Shown here: piece by piece, positions 32,333 to 41,972 of the stretch
How the letters are laid out: each line of letters opens with the position of its first letter
Numbering within the stretch: the first letter of the stretch is position 1
Assembly (NCBI RefSeq): GCF_901521055.1
Contig: NZ_CABEGA010000012.1
Coordinates: 1 to 64,000 of the forward strand
From: Cellulomonas hominis
GTDB taxonomy: Bacteria; Actinomycetota; Actinomycetes; Actinomycetales; Cellulomonadaceae
Direction: 5' to 3'
DNA: 64,000 nucleotides
The notes under the pieces: model-generated
The model's input: the letters and a program-made list of their open reading frames with translations, nothing else
Database searches by the model: none
Told to the model about the DNA's origin: nothing
Program-made: the position numbers and the translations under genes

Positions 32333-33177
32333 CGTCCCCCCAGTCCGCGCCCGTCCCCGTGCAGCCGGCTCCCTCGGCCGCGGGGGCGGGCGCGCCCACG
32401 TCCCCGTCCGCCGCGCGGCCGGGCATCGAGATCTCCGGGCTGGACAAGGAGTTCCGCTCGGGGCGCCGCACCGTCACCGCGCTGGAGGACGTGAGCCTGT
32501 CCACGCCCCGCGGGTCGTTCCTGTCGCTGCTGGGCCCGTCCGGCTGCGGCAAGTCGACCATCCTGCGCATCCTCGCCGGGCTCGAGACGCCGTCGGCGGG
32601 CACGGTCGCGGTCAACGGCACCCCGGTGGCCCCGGGCCGGCGCGCCGACGGCATGGGCATCGCGTTCCAGGACCCGGCCCTGCTGCCGTGGCGCTCCGTG
32701 CAGAAGAACATCCGGCTGCCGCTGGAGATCCAGGGCCGCAAGGACGACGGCATCGTCGACGAGCTGATCGAGCTCGTCGGCCTGACCGGGTTCGAGAAGT
32801 CGCGGCCCGCGCACCTGTCCGGCGGCATGCGGCAGCGCGCGTCCATCGCCCGGGCGCTCGCCGTCCGGCCGGACTTCCTGCTGCTCGACGAGCCGTTCGG
32901 CGCGCTCGACGACATGACGCGCCAGCGCCTGAACTTCGAGCTGCAGCGCATCTGGACGGAGCGGTCCGCGACGACGCTCATGGTCACGCACGGCATCGCC
33001 GAGGCGGCGCTGCTGTCCGACGTGGTCGCCGTGATGTCCGCGCGCCCGGGCCGGATCGTCGAGCTCGTCGACATCCCGTTCGAGCGCCCGCGCACGCCCG
33101 AGATGATGCGGACCCCGGAGTTCCACGCGATCGTCGACCACCTGTCCGGGCTGCTGTTCTCGGACGCCCGGCGGTGA
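32329..33177 (+). CDS. ABC transporter ATP-binding protein (NMT1/SsuB-like)
   Basis: A 282-residue ATPase of the nitrate/sulfonate/taurine/pyrimidine class. After a Pro/Ala-rich lead, Walker A is GPSGCGKST, the Q-loop is [10 protein letters not shown], the signature is LSGGMRQR and Walker B is [11 protein letters not shown]. It starts at GTG inside the previous stop (GTGA). Paired with the two downstream permeases. Confidence 0.93.
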   Translation: MTSPQSAPVPVQPAPSAAGAGAPTSPSAARPGIEISGLDKEFRSGRRTVTALEDVSLSTPRGSFLSLLGPSGCGKSTILRILAGLETPSAGTVAVNGTPVAPGRRADGMGIAFQDPALLPWRSVQKNIRLPLEIQGRKDDGIVDELIELVGLTGFEKSRPAHLSGGMRQRASIARALAVRPDFLLLDEPFGALDDMTRQRLNFELQRIWTERSATTLMVTHGIAEAALLSDVVAVMSARPGRIVELVDIPFERPRTPEMMRTPEFHAIVDHLSGLLFSDARR

Positions 33178-33956
33178 GCGTGCTCGCGCCCGCCCGCCGC
33201 GCGCTGGCCCGCCCGTGGGTCGGCGGCACCGTCGGCATCGTCCTGCTCCTGGCCCTGTGGTGGGCGATGACGGCGAACCTGGAGAACAGCACCTCGTTCC
33301 CGTCGCCGGTCGACGTCGCGCGCTCCGCGGCGGATGACGGCTGGTCGTTCTACGGCCCGAACGTCAGCCCGACGCTGGCCCGCGCCGCGCAGGGCTACCT
33401 GTGGGGCAATCTCGCCGGTCTGGCGCTCGCGGCCGTCGTGCTCGTGGTGCCGCGGCTGGAGGAGGTCGTCACCCAGCTCGGCGTCATCAGCTCCTGCCTG
33501 CCGGTCACCGCGATCGGCCCGATCGTCATGGTCATCTTCGGCGGCCGCGCCGCGGCGATCTTCCTCGGCGCGCTGCTCGTGTTCTTCACCACGCTGGTGG
33601 GGGCCATCCTCGGGATGCGCTCCGCCAGCCGCAGCTCGCTGGACCTGGTGGCCGCGTACGGCGGCGGCCGGTGGACGCGGATCCGCAAGGTCCAGCTCAT
33701 GTCGGCGCTGCCGGCGATCGTCACCGCCCTGCAGGTGGCGATCCCGGCAGCGCTGCTCGGCGCCGTCGTCGGGGAGTACCTCGGCGGCATCGACTCGGGG
33801 ATCGGCGTGGCGCTCAACGCGGCGCAGCGCCAGGTCCAGCCGGACCGGGTCTGGGCGCTGAGCATCCTCGCCGGGCTGATCTCGCTCGGCGGCTACGCGC
33901 TGGTCGGGCTGCTCGGCCGGCTCGTGACACCGTGGGCGCAGGAGCGGCGCGCATGA
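33174..33956 (+). CDS. ABC transporter permease (SsuC-like), first
   Basis: A 260-residue permease with six hydrophobic segments. The EAA-type cytoplasmic loop appears as [20 protein letters not shown]. The GTG start overlaps the ATPase stop. [10 protein letters not shown] near the N-terminus is typical for SsuC-type permeases. Confidence 0.9.
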   Translation: MSVLAPARRALARPWVGGTVGIVLLLALWWAMTANLENSTSFPSPVDVARSAADDGWSFYGPNVSPTLARAAQGYLWGNLAGLALAAVVLVVPRLEEVVTQLGVISSCLPVTAIGPIVMVIFGGRAAAIFLGALLVFFTTLVGAILGMRSASRSSLDLVAAYGGGRWTRIRKVQLMSALPAIVTALQVAIPAALLGAVVGEYLGGIDSGIGVALNAAQRQVQPDRVWALSILAGLISLGGYALVGLLGRLVTPWAQERRA

Positions 33957-34741
33957 CCGGCACCTGGGGGTTCGTCGCCCGGCGCGCGGGCACGCTGCTG
34001 CTCGCGGTGGTCGTCGCGATCGGTGTGTGGGTCGCGGTGCTCGAGGTGTTCGACGTCAGCGACCTGGTCGGCAAGCGGCCGTGGCAGGTGCTCGACTACG
34101 TCGTCACCGGCGAGGGCGCCGCGGAGCACCGGGCGACCATCGCGGCCGACCTGGTGGTGACGCTGCGGGACGCCGGCATCGGCTACCTGGTCGGCCTGGC
34201 CGCGGCGTTCGTGCTGGCCGTGGTGTTCTGCGTCTCGCCGGTGCTGGAGCGGATCGTCATGCCGACCGCGATGGTGCTGCGGTCCATCCCGCTGGTCGTG
34301 CTGACCCCGCTGATCACGCTGATCTTCGGGATCGGGCAGACCGGCGTCACCGCGATCGTCATCATCGTCGTGTTCCTGCCGGCGCTCGCGAACATCCTGT
34401 ACGGCCTGCGCAGCGTCTCCGGGGAGCACCGCGACCTCGTGCTGGCCTACGGCGGCTCCGCCTGGACCGTGCTGCGCAAGGTGGCCCTGCCCGCGGCCGT
34501 GCCGTCGACGCTGGCCTCCGCCCGGATCGCCGTCCCGTCCGCGGTGACCGGCGCGATGATCGCCGAGTGGCTCTCCACCGGCAAGGGGCTGGGCGGCGCG
34601 ATCTCCCGGGCGGCCGGGTCGTTCGGGTACGACGCGATGTGGGCGTCGGCGATCACGGTCGCGGCGGTGACGATGCTCGCCTACGCCGTCGTCAGCATCG
34701 CGGACACCCTCGTGCAGGACCGGATGGGCCGGCTGTCGTGA
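33953..34741 (+). CDS. ABC transporter permease (SsuC-like), second
   Basis: A 262-residue permease with six hydrophobic segments and an EAA-type loop, HRDLVLAYGGSAWTVLRKVALP (YGGSAWTVLRKV is the core). ATG overlaps the previous stop (ATGA). Two different permeases suggest a heterodimeric channel, which is less common in the SsuABC class. Confidence 0.9.
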   Translation: MTGTWGFVARRAGTLLLAVVVAIGVWVAVLEVFDVSDLVGKRPWQVLDYVVTGEGAAEHRATIAADLVVTLRDAGIGYLVGLAAAFVLAVVFCVSPVLERIVMPTAMVLRSIPLVVLTPLITLIFGIGQTGVTAIVIIVVFLPALANILYGLRSVSGEHRDLVLAYGGSAWTVLRKVALPAAVPSTLASARIAVPSAVTGAMIAEWLSTGKGLGGAISRAAGSFGYDAMWASAITVAAVTMLAYAVVSIADTLVQDRMGRLS

Positions 34742-36369
34742 CCGGCCCCGTGACGCTCGTCCTGCGCGGCGGCACCGTCGTCGACGGGACGGGCGCGGAC
34801 CCGGTCGTCGCGGACGTGGCGGTCGCGGGGGACCGGGTGCACGCGGTGGGCCGGGACCTGCCCGCCGGGGACGCGCGGGTGCTGGACGTCGGCGGCCTGG
34901 TCGTCGCCCCGGGGTTCGTCGACGCGCACACGCACTCCGACGTCGTGCCGTTCATGACGGAGCCGCAGCCGTTCAAGGTGCTGCAGGGCGTCACCACGGA
35001 GGTGGTCGGCAACTGCGGCAACTCCGCCGCCCCGCTGGTGGACGAGCGCGCGGTCGACCTGCACCGCCCGATCTCCAGCACCGTGGCCGCCGGCGTCGGC
35101 TCGTGGCCGCGGACGTTCGGCGAGTACCTGGACGCCGTCGAGCGCCACGGGCCCACCACGCACGTCGCGTCGCTGGTCGGCCACAGCACCCTGCGGATCA
35201 GTGCGAACGGCATGGCCGAGCCGCTGGCGCCCGGTGCGCTGGACCGGATGGTCGCGCTCGCCGAGGCGGCGTTCGCCGACGGGGCCTTCGGGCTGTCCAG
35301 CGGCCTGATCTACGCCCCGGGCGTGTACGCCGGCGCCGACGAGGTCGCCGCGCTGGCCGCCGTCGCGGCGCGCTGGGGCCGGCCGTACGCGACGCACCTG
35401 CGCGACGAGGGCGACGGCCTGGCCGCCTCGCTCGCCGAGACGTTCGACGTCGCCCGGCGCACCGGCGTGCGGGTGCAGGTGTCGCACTGCAAGGCCGCGG
35501 GCCGCCGGAACCACGGCCGGGCGGCCGAGCTGCTGGCCGCGCTGCACGCCGCGCGCGACGAGGGCATCGACGTGCACGGCGACCAGTACCCGTACACGAC
35601 GGGGGAGAGCTTCCTCACCGCGCTGCTGCCGGCCGAGGCGCAGGTGGGCGGCCGCGACGCGCTGGCCCGCCGGCTCTCCGACCCCGCCGCCCGCGCGTCG
35701 CTGCGGGACCGCGCGCTGGCCGGCGGCCCCGGCTCCGGGTCGTGGACGCAGACCACCCCCGAGGGCGTCCTGGTCAGCATGCACACCGACTCCCGGCTGC
35801 TGGGCGCCAGCGTCGCGCAGGTCGCCGCCGAGCGCGGCGTCGGCGTCTGGGACGCGCTGTGCGACCTGGTGCTCGCCGACCCGGGCGCGATGATGGTCTA
35901 CGAGCTCATGGCCGAGGCGGACGTCCGCACGATCCTCGCGGACCCGCTGATCGGCATCGGCTCGGACAACTCCGTGCCGGTCGGCAACGCCCACCAGCGC
36001 GGGTGGGGCTGCTTCCCGACGGTGCTCGGGCGGTACGTCCGCGACCTCGGCGTCCTCGACCTCCCGGAGGCGGTCCGCAAGATGACCTCGCTCACCGCCG
36101 ACGCCCTCGGCCTGCCGGGGCGCGGGCGCCTGGTGCCCGGGGCCGTCGCCGACCTCGCCGTGCTGGACCCGGCCACGGTCGGGCACGCCGGGACGCCGCA
36201 GCGGCCGTGGGTGCGGCCGACCGGGGTCCGCTGGACGGTGCTCGCCGGGGTGGTCGTCGTCGAGGACGGGGAGTTCACCGGGGTGCGCGCGGGGCGGGTG
36301 CTGCGCGCGGGACGGCCGGAGCCGCGCGGCGCGAGCGGCGCGGTCGGCGTGGGCGGGGCGGCGGCGTGA
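34738..36369 (+). CDS. N-acyl-D-amino-acid deacylase-like amidohydrolase
   Basis: A 543-residue amidohydrolase of the D-aminoacylase group, which hydrolyses N-acyl-D-amino acids. Metal-site motifs are DAHTHSD (HxH), VVGNCGNSA with the bridging-type cysteine, VSHCKAAG and HGDQYPYTTG. The catalytic Asp region is GIGSDNSVPVGNAHQRG followed by FPTVLGRYVRD, as in the family. GTG starts in the permease stop (GTGA). A Gly/Ala-rich tail follows the barrel. Substrate is not proved; the next gene encodes a D-amino-acid-type PLP enzyme. Confidence 0.88.
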   Translation: MTGPVTLVLRGGTVVDGTGADPVVADVAVAGDRVHAVGRDLPAGDARVLDVGGLVVAPGFVDAHTHSDVVPFMTEPQPFKVLQGVTTEVVGNCGNSAAPLVDERAVDLHRPISSTVAAGVGSWPRTFGEYLDAVERHGPTTHVASLVGHSTLRISANGMAEPLAPGALDRMVALAEAAFADGAFGLSSGLIYAPGVYAGADEVAALAAVAARWGRPYATHLRDEGDGLAASLAETFDVARRTGVRVQVSHCKAAGRRNHGRAAELLAALHAARDEGIDVHGDQYPYTTGESFLTALLPAEAQVGGRDALARRLSDPAARASLRDRALAGGPGSGSWTQTTPEGVLVSMHTDSRLLGASVAQVAAERGVGVWDALCDLVLADPGAMMVYELMAEADVRTILADPLIGIGSDNSVPVGNAHQRGWGCFPTVLGRYVRDLGVLDLPEAVRKMTSLTADALGLPGRGRLVPGAVADLAVLDPATVGHAGTPQRPWVRPTGVRWTVLAGVVVVEDGEFTGVRAGRVLRAGRPEPRGASGAVGVGGAAA

Positions 36370-37556
36370 GCGGGCAGGACCCCGGCGCGGACGCGTCCGT
36401 GGACGCCCTCGAGCTGCCGGTGATGCTGCTGCACGACGCGGCGGTCGACCACAACGTCCGCGTCATGGCGGAGTGGTGCCGCGCCGCCGGCGTGCAGCTC
36501 GCCCCGCACGCCAAGACCCACATGTCCCGCGAGCTCGTGCGCCGGCAGGCGGACGCCGGGGCCTGGGGCTTCACCGCCGCGACGCCCGCGCAGGTCCGGA
36601 CGCTCGCCGGGTGGGGCGTCGCCCGGGTCCTGCACGCGAACGTGCTGGTCGACCGCGCCGCGATCGCGTGGGTAGCGACGCACCTGCTGACCGCGGACGC
36701 GGCGACCGAGTACCTCTGCTACGTCGACAGCGACGCCGGGCTCGACCTGCTGGAGGCGGAGCTGGCACGGCACCGCCCGGCCCGTCCGCTGCCGGTGCTG
36801 GTCGAGCTCGGCTTCCCCGGCGGCCGCACCGGCGTGCGGGACGACGTCGCGGCGCTCGCGCTCGCGCGCCGCGTGGCCCGGTCCGCGCACGTGCGGCTCG
36901 CGGGCGTGTCCGCGTTCGAGGGCCTCATGCCGGCCGGCGACGACCCCGGCGCTCCGGACGGTGCCGTCGAGCTGCTCGCCCGCGTCCGGGCGCTCGTCAC
37001 CGCGGTGACCGACGAGGGCCTCGTCGCGGGCGTGCCGGTGGTCACCGCCGGCGGCTCCTCGTACTTCGACCTCGTCGCCCGGGAGCTCGGGCCGGCGCAG
37101 TGGGACCGGCCCGTCACGACCGTGCTGCGGTCCGGCTGCTACGTCACCCACGACCACGGCGTCTACCGCCGGACGTCCCCGCTCGGCGCCGACCGCGGCA
37201 CCGGCACGCTGCGCCCCGCGTTCGAGCTGCGGGCCAGCGTGCTGTCCGTCCCGGAGGAGGGACGGGCGGTCGTCGGGTTCGGCCGCCGCGAGGCACCCAC
37301 GGACGACCGGCTCCCGGTCGTGCTCGGGGCGGTGGGGTCCGAGGCCCGCGACCTCGACGTGTGGGGCTGGGAGGTCACCGGCGTCAACGACCACCACGCG
37401 TTCCTGTCCGTGCCGCCGGGCGTCGCCCCGACGCTCCGCCCCGGGACCGTCCTGCGGTTCGGGATCAGCCACCCGTGCGGCGCGTTCGACCGGTGGCGGC
37501 GCATCCCGCTCGTCGACGGCGACCGGGTCGTCGGGTCGATCACCCCCGCGCTCTGA
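36366..37556 (+). CDS. D-threonine-aldolase-like PLP enzyme (fold type III)
   Basis: A 396-residue enzyme of the D-threonine aldolase/D-serine dehydratase (DSD1) family. The PLP lysine is K50 in the LAPHAKTHMS motif. The alanine-racemase-like barrel follows (VLVELGFPGGRTGVR, then VTAGGSSYFDL), and the C-terminal domain closes with GISHPCGAFDRW, whose His and Cys match the metal site of eukaryote-like D-serine dehydratases. It would act on a D-beta-hydroxy amino acid or D-serine-like compound. GTG overlaps the deacylase stop. Confidence 0.88.
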   Translation: MSGQDPGADASVDALELPVMLLHDAAVDHNVRVMAEWCRAAGVQLAPHAKTHMSRELVRRQADAGAWGFTAATPAQVRTLAGWGVARVLHANVLVDRAAIAWVATHLLTADAATEYLCYVDSDAGLDLLEAELARHRPARPLPVLVELGFPGGRTGVRDDVAALALARRVARSAHVRLAGVSAFEGLMPAGDDPGAPDGAVELLARVRALVTAVTDEGLVAGVPVVTAGGSSYFDLVARELGPAQWDRPVTTVLRSGCYVTHDHGVYRRTSPLGADRGTGTLRPAFELRASVLSVPEEGRAVVGFGRREAPTDDRLPVVLGAVGSEARDLDVWGWEVTGVNDHHAFLSVPPGVAPTLRPGTVLRFGISHPCGAFDRWRRIPLVDGDRVVGSITPAL

Positions 37557-37610
37557 CCGCGCTCCCGTCCGCGCACCCGCCCCCTGCCCCTGCTCACGAA
37601 GGACTCCCGC

Positions 37611-38822
37611 ATGACCGACACCGCAGCGCCCGAGCACCTCCTCGACGGCATCCCGCTCTGGGACGGCGAGCTGGAGGTCGGGCCCGCGCGGCTCACGTGG
37701 TCCGGCGACCGCATCGTCGCGGTCGACCCGGCTCCGCTCCGGCACGACGGGCTCAGCGTGATCCCCGGCCTGGTCGACACGCACGTGCACCTCGGCTACC
37801 CGGCGGGCGCGCCGGCGGCGGACCCGTCCGCGTGGCCGATCCTCACCCCGCCGGAGGAGCGGTCCCTGCACGTCGCGGCCAACGCCCTGCGGTGCGCTCG
37901 CGCGGGCGTGACCACGCTCCGCGACCTCGCCGCCGACTCGGTGCAGCTCGCGGTGGGCCGCGCGTTCGACGCGGGCATCCTCGCCGGCCCGCGCCTGCTG
38001 TCCCACGGGCAGGTCGGGATGACCGCCGGGCACGGCGACCTGTTCGTGCCGCCGCACTACCCGCACCGCCCGCCGACCGCCGACAGCCCCGACGAGTGCC
38101 GCAAGCTGGTCCGGGTCTGGGCCCGCTCGGGCGCCGCGGGCGTGAAGATCTACACCTCCGGCGGCGTGCTCTCCATGGGCGACAAGGTCGGCTGGCGGAA
38201 CCAGACGCGCGAGGAGATCCGCACCACCGTCGACGAGGCCCACGCGCTGGGGATGCTCGTCGCGGCGCACACGCACAGCGCGGAGGGGCTCGACATCGCG
38301 CTCGAGGAGGGCGTCGACTCCATCGAGCACGGCACCGGCATCGCGGAGCGGCACCTCGCGACGCTCGTGGAGCGGGACATCCCCGTCGCCCCGACGCTGC
38401 TGATCAACGACATCATCGCGGAGGCCCGCCGCCCGGTCTCCGCCGAGGCGCAGGCCAAGGCCCGCGACGTCGTCGCCCTCCGGGACGCCGGGTTCGCCCG
38501 GGCCGCGCAGGCCGGGGTGCGGTTCGTGCTCGGCACCGACGCCTCCGGGCAGTTCGTCGGCTTCGGGGACCAGATGGAGGAGGTCCGCGAGATGGCCGCG
38601 ATGTTCGGGTGGACGCCCGCGCGGGCCCTGGCCGCCGCCACCTCCGACGCCGCCGACGCGATCCGCATGGGGTCGGTGACCGGGCGGCTCCGCGCGGGGC
38701 TCGGCAGCGACTTCGTGGTGCTGCGCGGGCGGCCGTGGGAGGACGTGTCGGCGCTGCGGGTCGAGAACATCGTCGCGGTGGTGTCGCGCGGGGTGGTCGT
38801 GGCGGGCGCGCTGCCCGCGTGA
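37611..38822 (+). CDS. Metal-dependent amidohydrolase (imidazolonepropionase/prolidase-like)
   Basis: A 403-residue amidohydrolase. The barrel ligands are complete: DTHVHLG (HxH), GVKIYTSGG with the carboxylated lysine, AAHTHSAEG, SIEHGTGI and LGTDASGQF. This pattern fits the Sgx9260/prolidase-like branch acting on N-acyl or dipeptide-type substrates. A GAAGGA site precedes the ATG. It lies 54 bp after the PLP enzyme gene and closes the operon. A hairpin follows the stop. Confidence 0.88.
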   Translation: MTDTAAPEHLLDGIPLWDGELEVGPARLTWSGDRIVAVDPAPLRHDGLSVIPGLVDTHVHLGYPAGAPAADPSAWPILTPPEERSLHVAANALRCARAGVTTLRDLAADSVQLAVGRAFDAGILAGPRLLSHGQVGMTAGHGDLFVPPHYPHRPPTADSPDECRKLVRVWARSGAAGVKIYTSGGVLSMGDKVGWRNQTREEIRTTVDEAHALGMLVAAHTHSAEGLDIALEEGVDSIEHGTGIAERHLATLVERDIPVAPTLLINDIIAEARRPVSAEAQAKARDVVALRDAGFARAAQAGVRFVLGTDASGQFVGFGDQMEEVREMAAMFGWTPARALAAATSDAADAIRMGSVTGRLRAGLGSDFVVLRGRPWEDVSALRVENIVAVVSRGVVVAGALPA

Positions 38823-38831
38823 GGCGGCTTC

Positions 38832-38858
38832 GCTCCCCGGGTGTGGCACCCCGGGAGC
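38832..38858 (+). terminator. Hairpin after the importer/amidohydrolase operon
   Basis: GCTCCC pairs with GGGAGC and GGGTG with CACCC around a TGG loop, with one C-C mismatch between the two helices. It ends a few bases before the -10-like CACGAT of the next gene, so it would terminate the operon. No T-tract. Confidence 0.6.
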
Positions 38859-38875
38859 AGGGCACGATGGCGGAC

Positions 38876-39643
38876 GTGCCCGCCCGCAGACCCCGCGCCG
38901 CCGTCCTCGCCGTCCTCCTGCTCGCGAGCGCCGCGGGGCTCGCCGCGTGCGGCCCGGGCGGGTCCGACGACGCGGCCACCACGCCGACCCCCGCGCACAC
39001 CCCCGCGCCGACGCCGTCGCCCACCCCGACGCCCACGCCGACCCCCACCGGGGCGGCGCTCCCGACGGTCCGGCTCGACGCCGGCGCCGTCGCCGACGGC
39101 GCCGCGGCGGCCGTGTCCGGCGAGGGGCCCGCGCTGGTGAGCGTCCGCCGGGAGGGCGAGCTCGGCGTCGTCGCGCACCTCGACTGCTCCGCGTGCACGG
39201 GCGAGGTCGTCGTCACGGCCGAGGGCCGCGGCGACCCGTGGGGCGCGGGGACGGCGCCGCTCAGCGGGTCGTACCTCGTCGACGTCTTCCGCGACTCCGA
39301 GCCGAAGCAGACGCTCGTCGTGCAGGCGCAGGGCCCGTGGACGATGCGGCTGGAGAGCTGGAACGACCTCCCCCCGGTGACCGGCGTCCAGCAGGGCTCC
39401 GGGTCGACGGTGCTGCTCGTCGGGGACACGGCGAGCGCGGTCCGGGTGGACTACACCCCGGCGGGGCCGGGCGACGACCTGCTGGCGCGCGTGTTCTCCG
39501 CGGTGGAGGTCGAGGACACCTGGAGCCCGGCCTCCCTCCTGTTCGGGGACGACGTGGCGTTCAGCGAGACGGCCGACGTCCCGATGCCCGGGATCGTCGC
39601 CCTGTCGACGAACGGGTCGTGGACGGTCACACCGGTGCCCTGA
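38876..39643 (+). CDS. Lipoprotein with Thr/Pro-rich linker
   Basis: A 255-residue exported lipoprotein. The signal peptide ends in the lipobox LAAC, followed by a (TP)-rich stretch (about residues 37-60) that probably spans the wall. The C-terminal domain (residues 62-255, with a DCSACTG segment) has beta-rich composition, and I do not recognise it. I start at GTG 38876, 7 nt after CACGAT, as a leaderless start; an ATG at 38867 overlaps that box. Confidence 0.72.
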   Translation: MPARRPRAAVLAVLLLASAAGLAACGPGGSDDAATTPTPAHTPAPTPSPTPTPTPTPTGAALPTVRLDAGAVADGAAAAVSGEGPALVSVRREGELGVVAHLDCSACTGEVVVTAEGRGDPWGAGTAPLSGSYLVDVFRDSEPKQTLVVQAQGPWTMRLESWNDLPPVTGVQQGSGSTVLLVGDTASAVRVDYTPAGPGDDLLARVFSAVEVEDTWSPASLLFGDDVAFSETADVPMPGIVALSTNGSWTVTPVP

Positions 39644-39733
39644 CCTGACGCCGGTGCCGAGGGGGGTGCGTCCCGCCGCCCGCCGCGCCAGGCTGGGGGC
39701 AGGACGGTGGCGCTCGGGAAGAGGGTGGGCACG

Positions 39734-40927
39734 GTGCGGGACAGCTACGACTACGTGATCGTCGGGGCCGGCATGGCGGGTGACGCGGCCGCGCGGGGGA
39801 TCCGCGAGGTCGACGCGGACGGGACCGTCGCGGTGGTCGGCCGGGAGCCCACGGCGCCCGTGACGCGCCCGGCCCTGACGAAGGACCTGTGGAACGACCC
39901 GGGGTTCACCTTCGACCAGGTGTGGCTGCGGACGGGCGAGGACACCGGGGCCGACATGGTCCTCGGCGAGTCGGTCGTCGGGATCGACCGCGCGGCCCGC
40001 ACCGTCACGACCGACGCCGGCGTGACGCTCCGCTACGGCGCCCTGCTGCTGGCGACGGGCGGCCGGCCGCGGCACGTCGACGGGGTGGACGACTCCGGCC
40101 GCGTCATCTACTACCGCACCGTCCGGGACTACGAGCGGCTGCGGGACCTCGCGGGGGGTGGGCGGCACGTGGTGGTGGTCGGCGGCGGCTACATCGGGAC
40201 GGAGCTCGCGGCGGCGCTCGTGCGGAACGACACCCGCGTCACCCTGGTGCTGCCGCAGGACACCCTCACGTCGGCGTCGTTCCCGGGCGGTCTCGCGCGG
40301 CACCTGGACCGGGTGTACGAGGACGCCGGGGTGACGCTGCTGCGCGGGGCGCGGGTGGCGTCCACGGTGTCGGGGGCGGACGGCGTCACGGTCGTGCTCA
40401 CGGACGGCCGGGAGGTCGCCGCGGACGGGGTGGTCCTGGGCACCGGCATCGTCGTCGAGACGGAGGTGGCACGCGCTGCCGGCCTGGACGTGGACGACGG
40501 CGTCGTCGTGGACGAGCAGCTGCGGACCTCCGACCCGCACGTGTGGGCCGCCGGGGACGTCGCCCGGTACCCGGACCGCATCCTCGGGCGGCGGCGGGTC
40601 GAGCACGTGGACAACGCGACCTCGATGGGCCGGCAGGCGGGCCGGAACCTGGCCGGGGCGGGGGAGGCGTACGACCACACGCCGTTCTTCTACTCGGACC
40701 TGTTCGACGCGGGGTACGAGGCGGTCGGCACCCTGGACGCGTCGCTGACGACGGTCGAGGACTGGCACGAGGACGACTTCGGCGCGGGCGTCGTCTACTA
40801 CGTCGACGCGGACCGCGTGGCCGGCGTGCTGCTGTGGAACGTGTGGGACGCGACCGACAGGGCGCGCGAGGTGGTCGACCACCAGCGGGACGTCCGGCCG
40901 GAGGCGCTGCGCGGCCTGATCCGCTGA
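39734..40927 (+). CDS. FAD/NAD(P)-dependent oxidoreductase (ferredoxin-reductase-like)
   Basis: A 397-residue pyridine-nucleotide disulfide-type reductase without visible redox cysteines. FAD motif: YVIVGAGMAGDAAARGI. NAD motif: VVVVGGGYIGTELAAAL. The closing flavin motif is DPHVWAAGDVARYPD. It resembles the ferredoxin/rubredoxin reductase and AIF families. I chose the GTG at 39734, which follows GGAAGAGGG; an in-frame GTG at 39707 is possible. Electron acceptor unknown. Confidence 0.87.
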   Translation: MRDSYDYVIVGAGMAGDAAARGIREVDADGTVAVVGREPTAPVTRPALTKDLWNDPGFTFDQVWLRTGEDTGADMVLGESVVGIDRAARTVTTDAGVTLRYGALLLATGGRPRHVDGVDDSGRVIYYRTVRDYERLRDLAGGGRHVVVVGGGYIGTELAAALVRNDTRVTLVLPQDTLTSASFPGGLARHLDRVYEDAGVTLLRGARVASTVSGADGVTVVLTDGREVAADGVVLGTGIVVETEVARAAGLDVDDGVVVDEQLRTSDPHVWAAGDVARYPDRILGRRRVEHVDNATSMGRQAGRNLAGAGEAYDHTPFFYSDLFDAGYEAVGTLDASLTTVEDWHEDDFGAGVVYYVDADRVAGVLLWNVWDATDRAREVVDHQRDVRPEALRGLIR

Positions 40928-41028
40928 GGCGGCCCCGGCGGGCCGCGCACCCGTCCGGGCGATCTGCCGGACGGGTGAGGTCGTGGCATCGTGGGTGCAC
41001 GAGGTACCCGACCCCCCGGAGGTGCCGC

Positions 41029-41844
41029 ATGCCGCTGTCGCTCGTCACCGCCGTGCGCTCCGTCGCGGGCCCGCACCGGTCGCGCAACGAGGACTCGGCG
41101 GGTGCCGCCCCGGCGTTCGCCTTCGTCGCCGACGGCGTGGGCGGGCACGCGGGCGGCGACGTGGCGTCCTGGACCGTGGCGCACCGCGTGACGTCGGCGC
41201 TGGCCGCGGTGGACGGGCCGGCGCTCGGGGTCGACGAGCTGCGCGCCGCCGTGGCGGTCGCGAACGCGGACCTCGCACGCAGGGTGCGCCGGGAGCCGGA
41301 GCTCGAGGGCATGGCCACGACCTTCACCGGCGTGTTCTGCGGCGCCGACGCCGTCCGGGTCGTGCACATCGGGGACTCGCGGGCGTACCTGCTCCGGGAC
41401 GGCGACGCGCGGCGGGTCACGCGCGACGACTCCCTCGTCCAGCTGCTCCTGGAGGCCGGGGTGATCGACCCCGCGGAGGCCCCGCAGCACCCCCGCCGCA
41501 ACGTGATCCTGCACTGCCTTGCCGGCGACACCGCCGACCCGGCGCACGTCACGGTGCTGGAGGTCGACGCCCGGCCCGGCGACCGCTGGCTGATGGCGAC
41601 CGACGGGCTCACCGACTACCTGCCGGAGGACCGCGTGCTCGAGCTGCTCGCGTCGCAGGACGGGCCGGACGGGGCCGCGGACGCGCTGGTCGAGGCGGCG
41701 ATGGACGCGGACGCGTGGGACAACGTGAGCGTGGTGGTCGCGGACGTCGTCGTCGCCGAGGGCTCCGCGTCGACGCGGGAGGCCCGGCTGGCCGGCGCCG
41801 CCGCGGACGACTCGCGCGGGGTGGTGCTGGACCCGACGGCCTGA
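41029..41844 (+). CDS. PP2C family protein phosphatase
   Basis: A 271-residue PP2C/PppA-like Ser/Thr phosphatase. The metal-binding motifs are intact: [50 protein letters not shown] and [10 protein letters not shown]. No membrane anchor. A CCGGAGG site precedes the ATG at 41029. It would reverse Ser/Thr phosphorylation; no kinase gene is adjacent. The clpP operon starts 128 bp downstream. Confidence 0.92.
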   Translation: MPLSLVTAVRSVAGPHRSRNEDSAGAAPAFAFVADGVGGHAGGDVASWTVAHRVTSALAAVDGPALGVDELRAAVAVANADLARRVRREPELEGMATTFTGVFCGADAVRVVHIGDSRAYLLRDGDARRVTRDDSLVQLLLEAGVIDPAEAPQHPRRNVILHCLAGDTADPAHVTVLEVDARPGDRWLMATDGLTDYLPEDRVLELLASQDGPDGAADALVEAAMDADAWDNVSVVVADVVVAEGSASTREARLAGAAADDSRGVVLDPTA

Positions 41845-41847
41845 GCG

Positions 41848-41879
41848 GCCCGGCGTCCCGTCTGCCCGGCGTCCCGTCT
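41848..41879. repeat. Two tandem 16-bp repeats before the clpP operon
   Basis: The unit GCCCGGCGTCCCGTCT occurs at 41848-41863 and 41864-41879. Its ends create TCTGCC half-sites at 41861-41866 and 41877-41882, the latter being part of the palindrome at 41877-41891. Confidence 0.75.
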
Positions 41880-41906
41880 GCCCGGCGCAGATCTGCCGAG
41901 GGCAGA
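41877..41906. promoter_or_regulatory. Two abutting PopR-type operators upstream of clpP
   Basis: TCTGCC-CGG-CGCAGA (41877-41891, one mismatch) and TCTGCC-GAG-GGCAGA (41892-41906, perfect) lie back to back, 66 bp before the clpP start. The TCTGCC-3N-GGCAGA form is, from my memory of published work, the site recognised by Streptomyces PopR at the clpP3-clpP4 promoter. The popR-like gene is just beyond the operon. Confidence 0.8.
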
Positions 41907-41972
41907 CCGGACGGCGTCCGCCGCCGCCCGCGGTGCGAGCGTGCAGGGACCAGCCCACCCCAGGAGGTCCCC

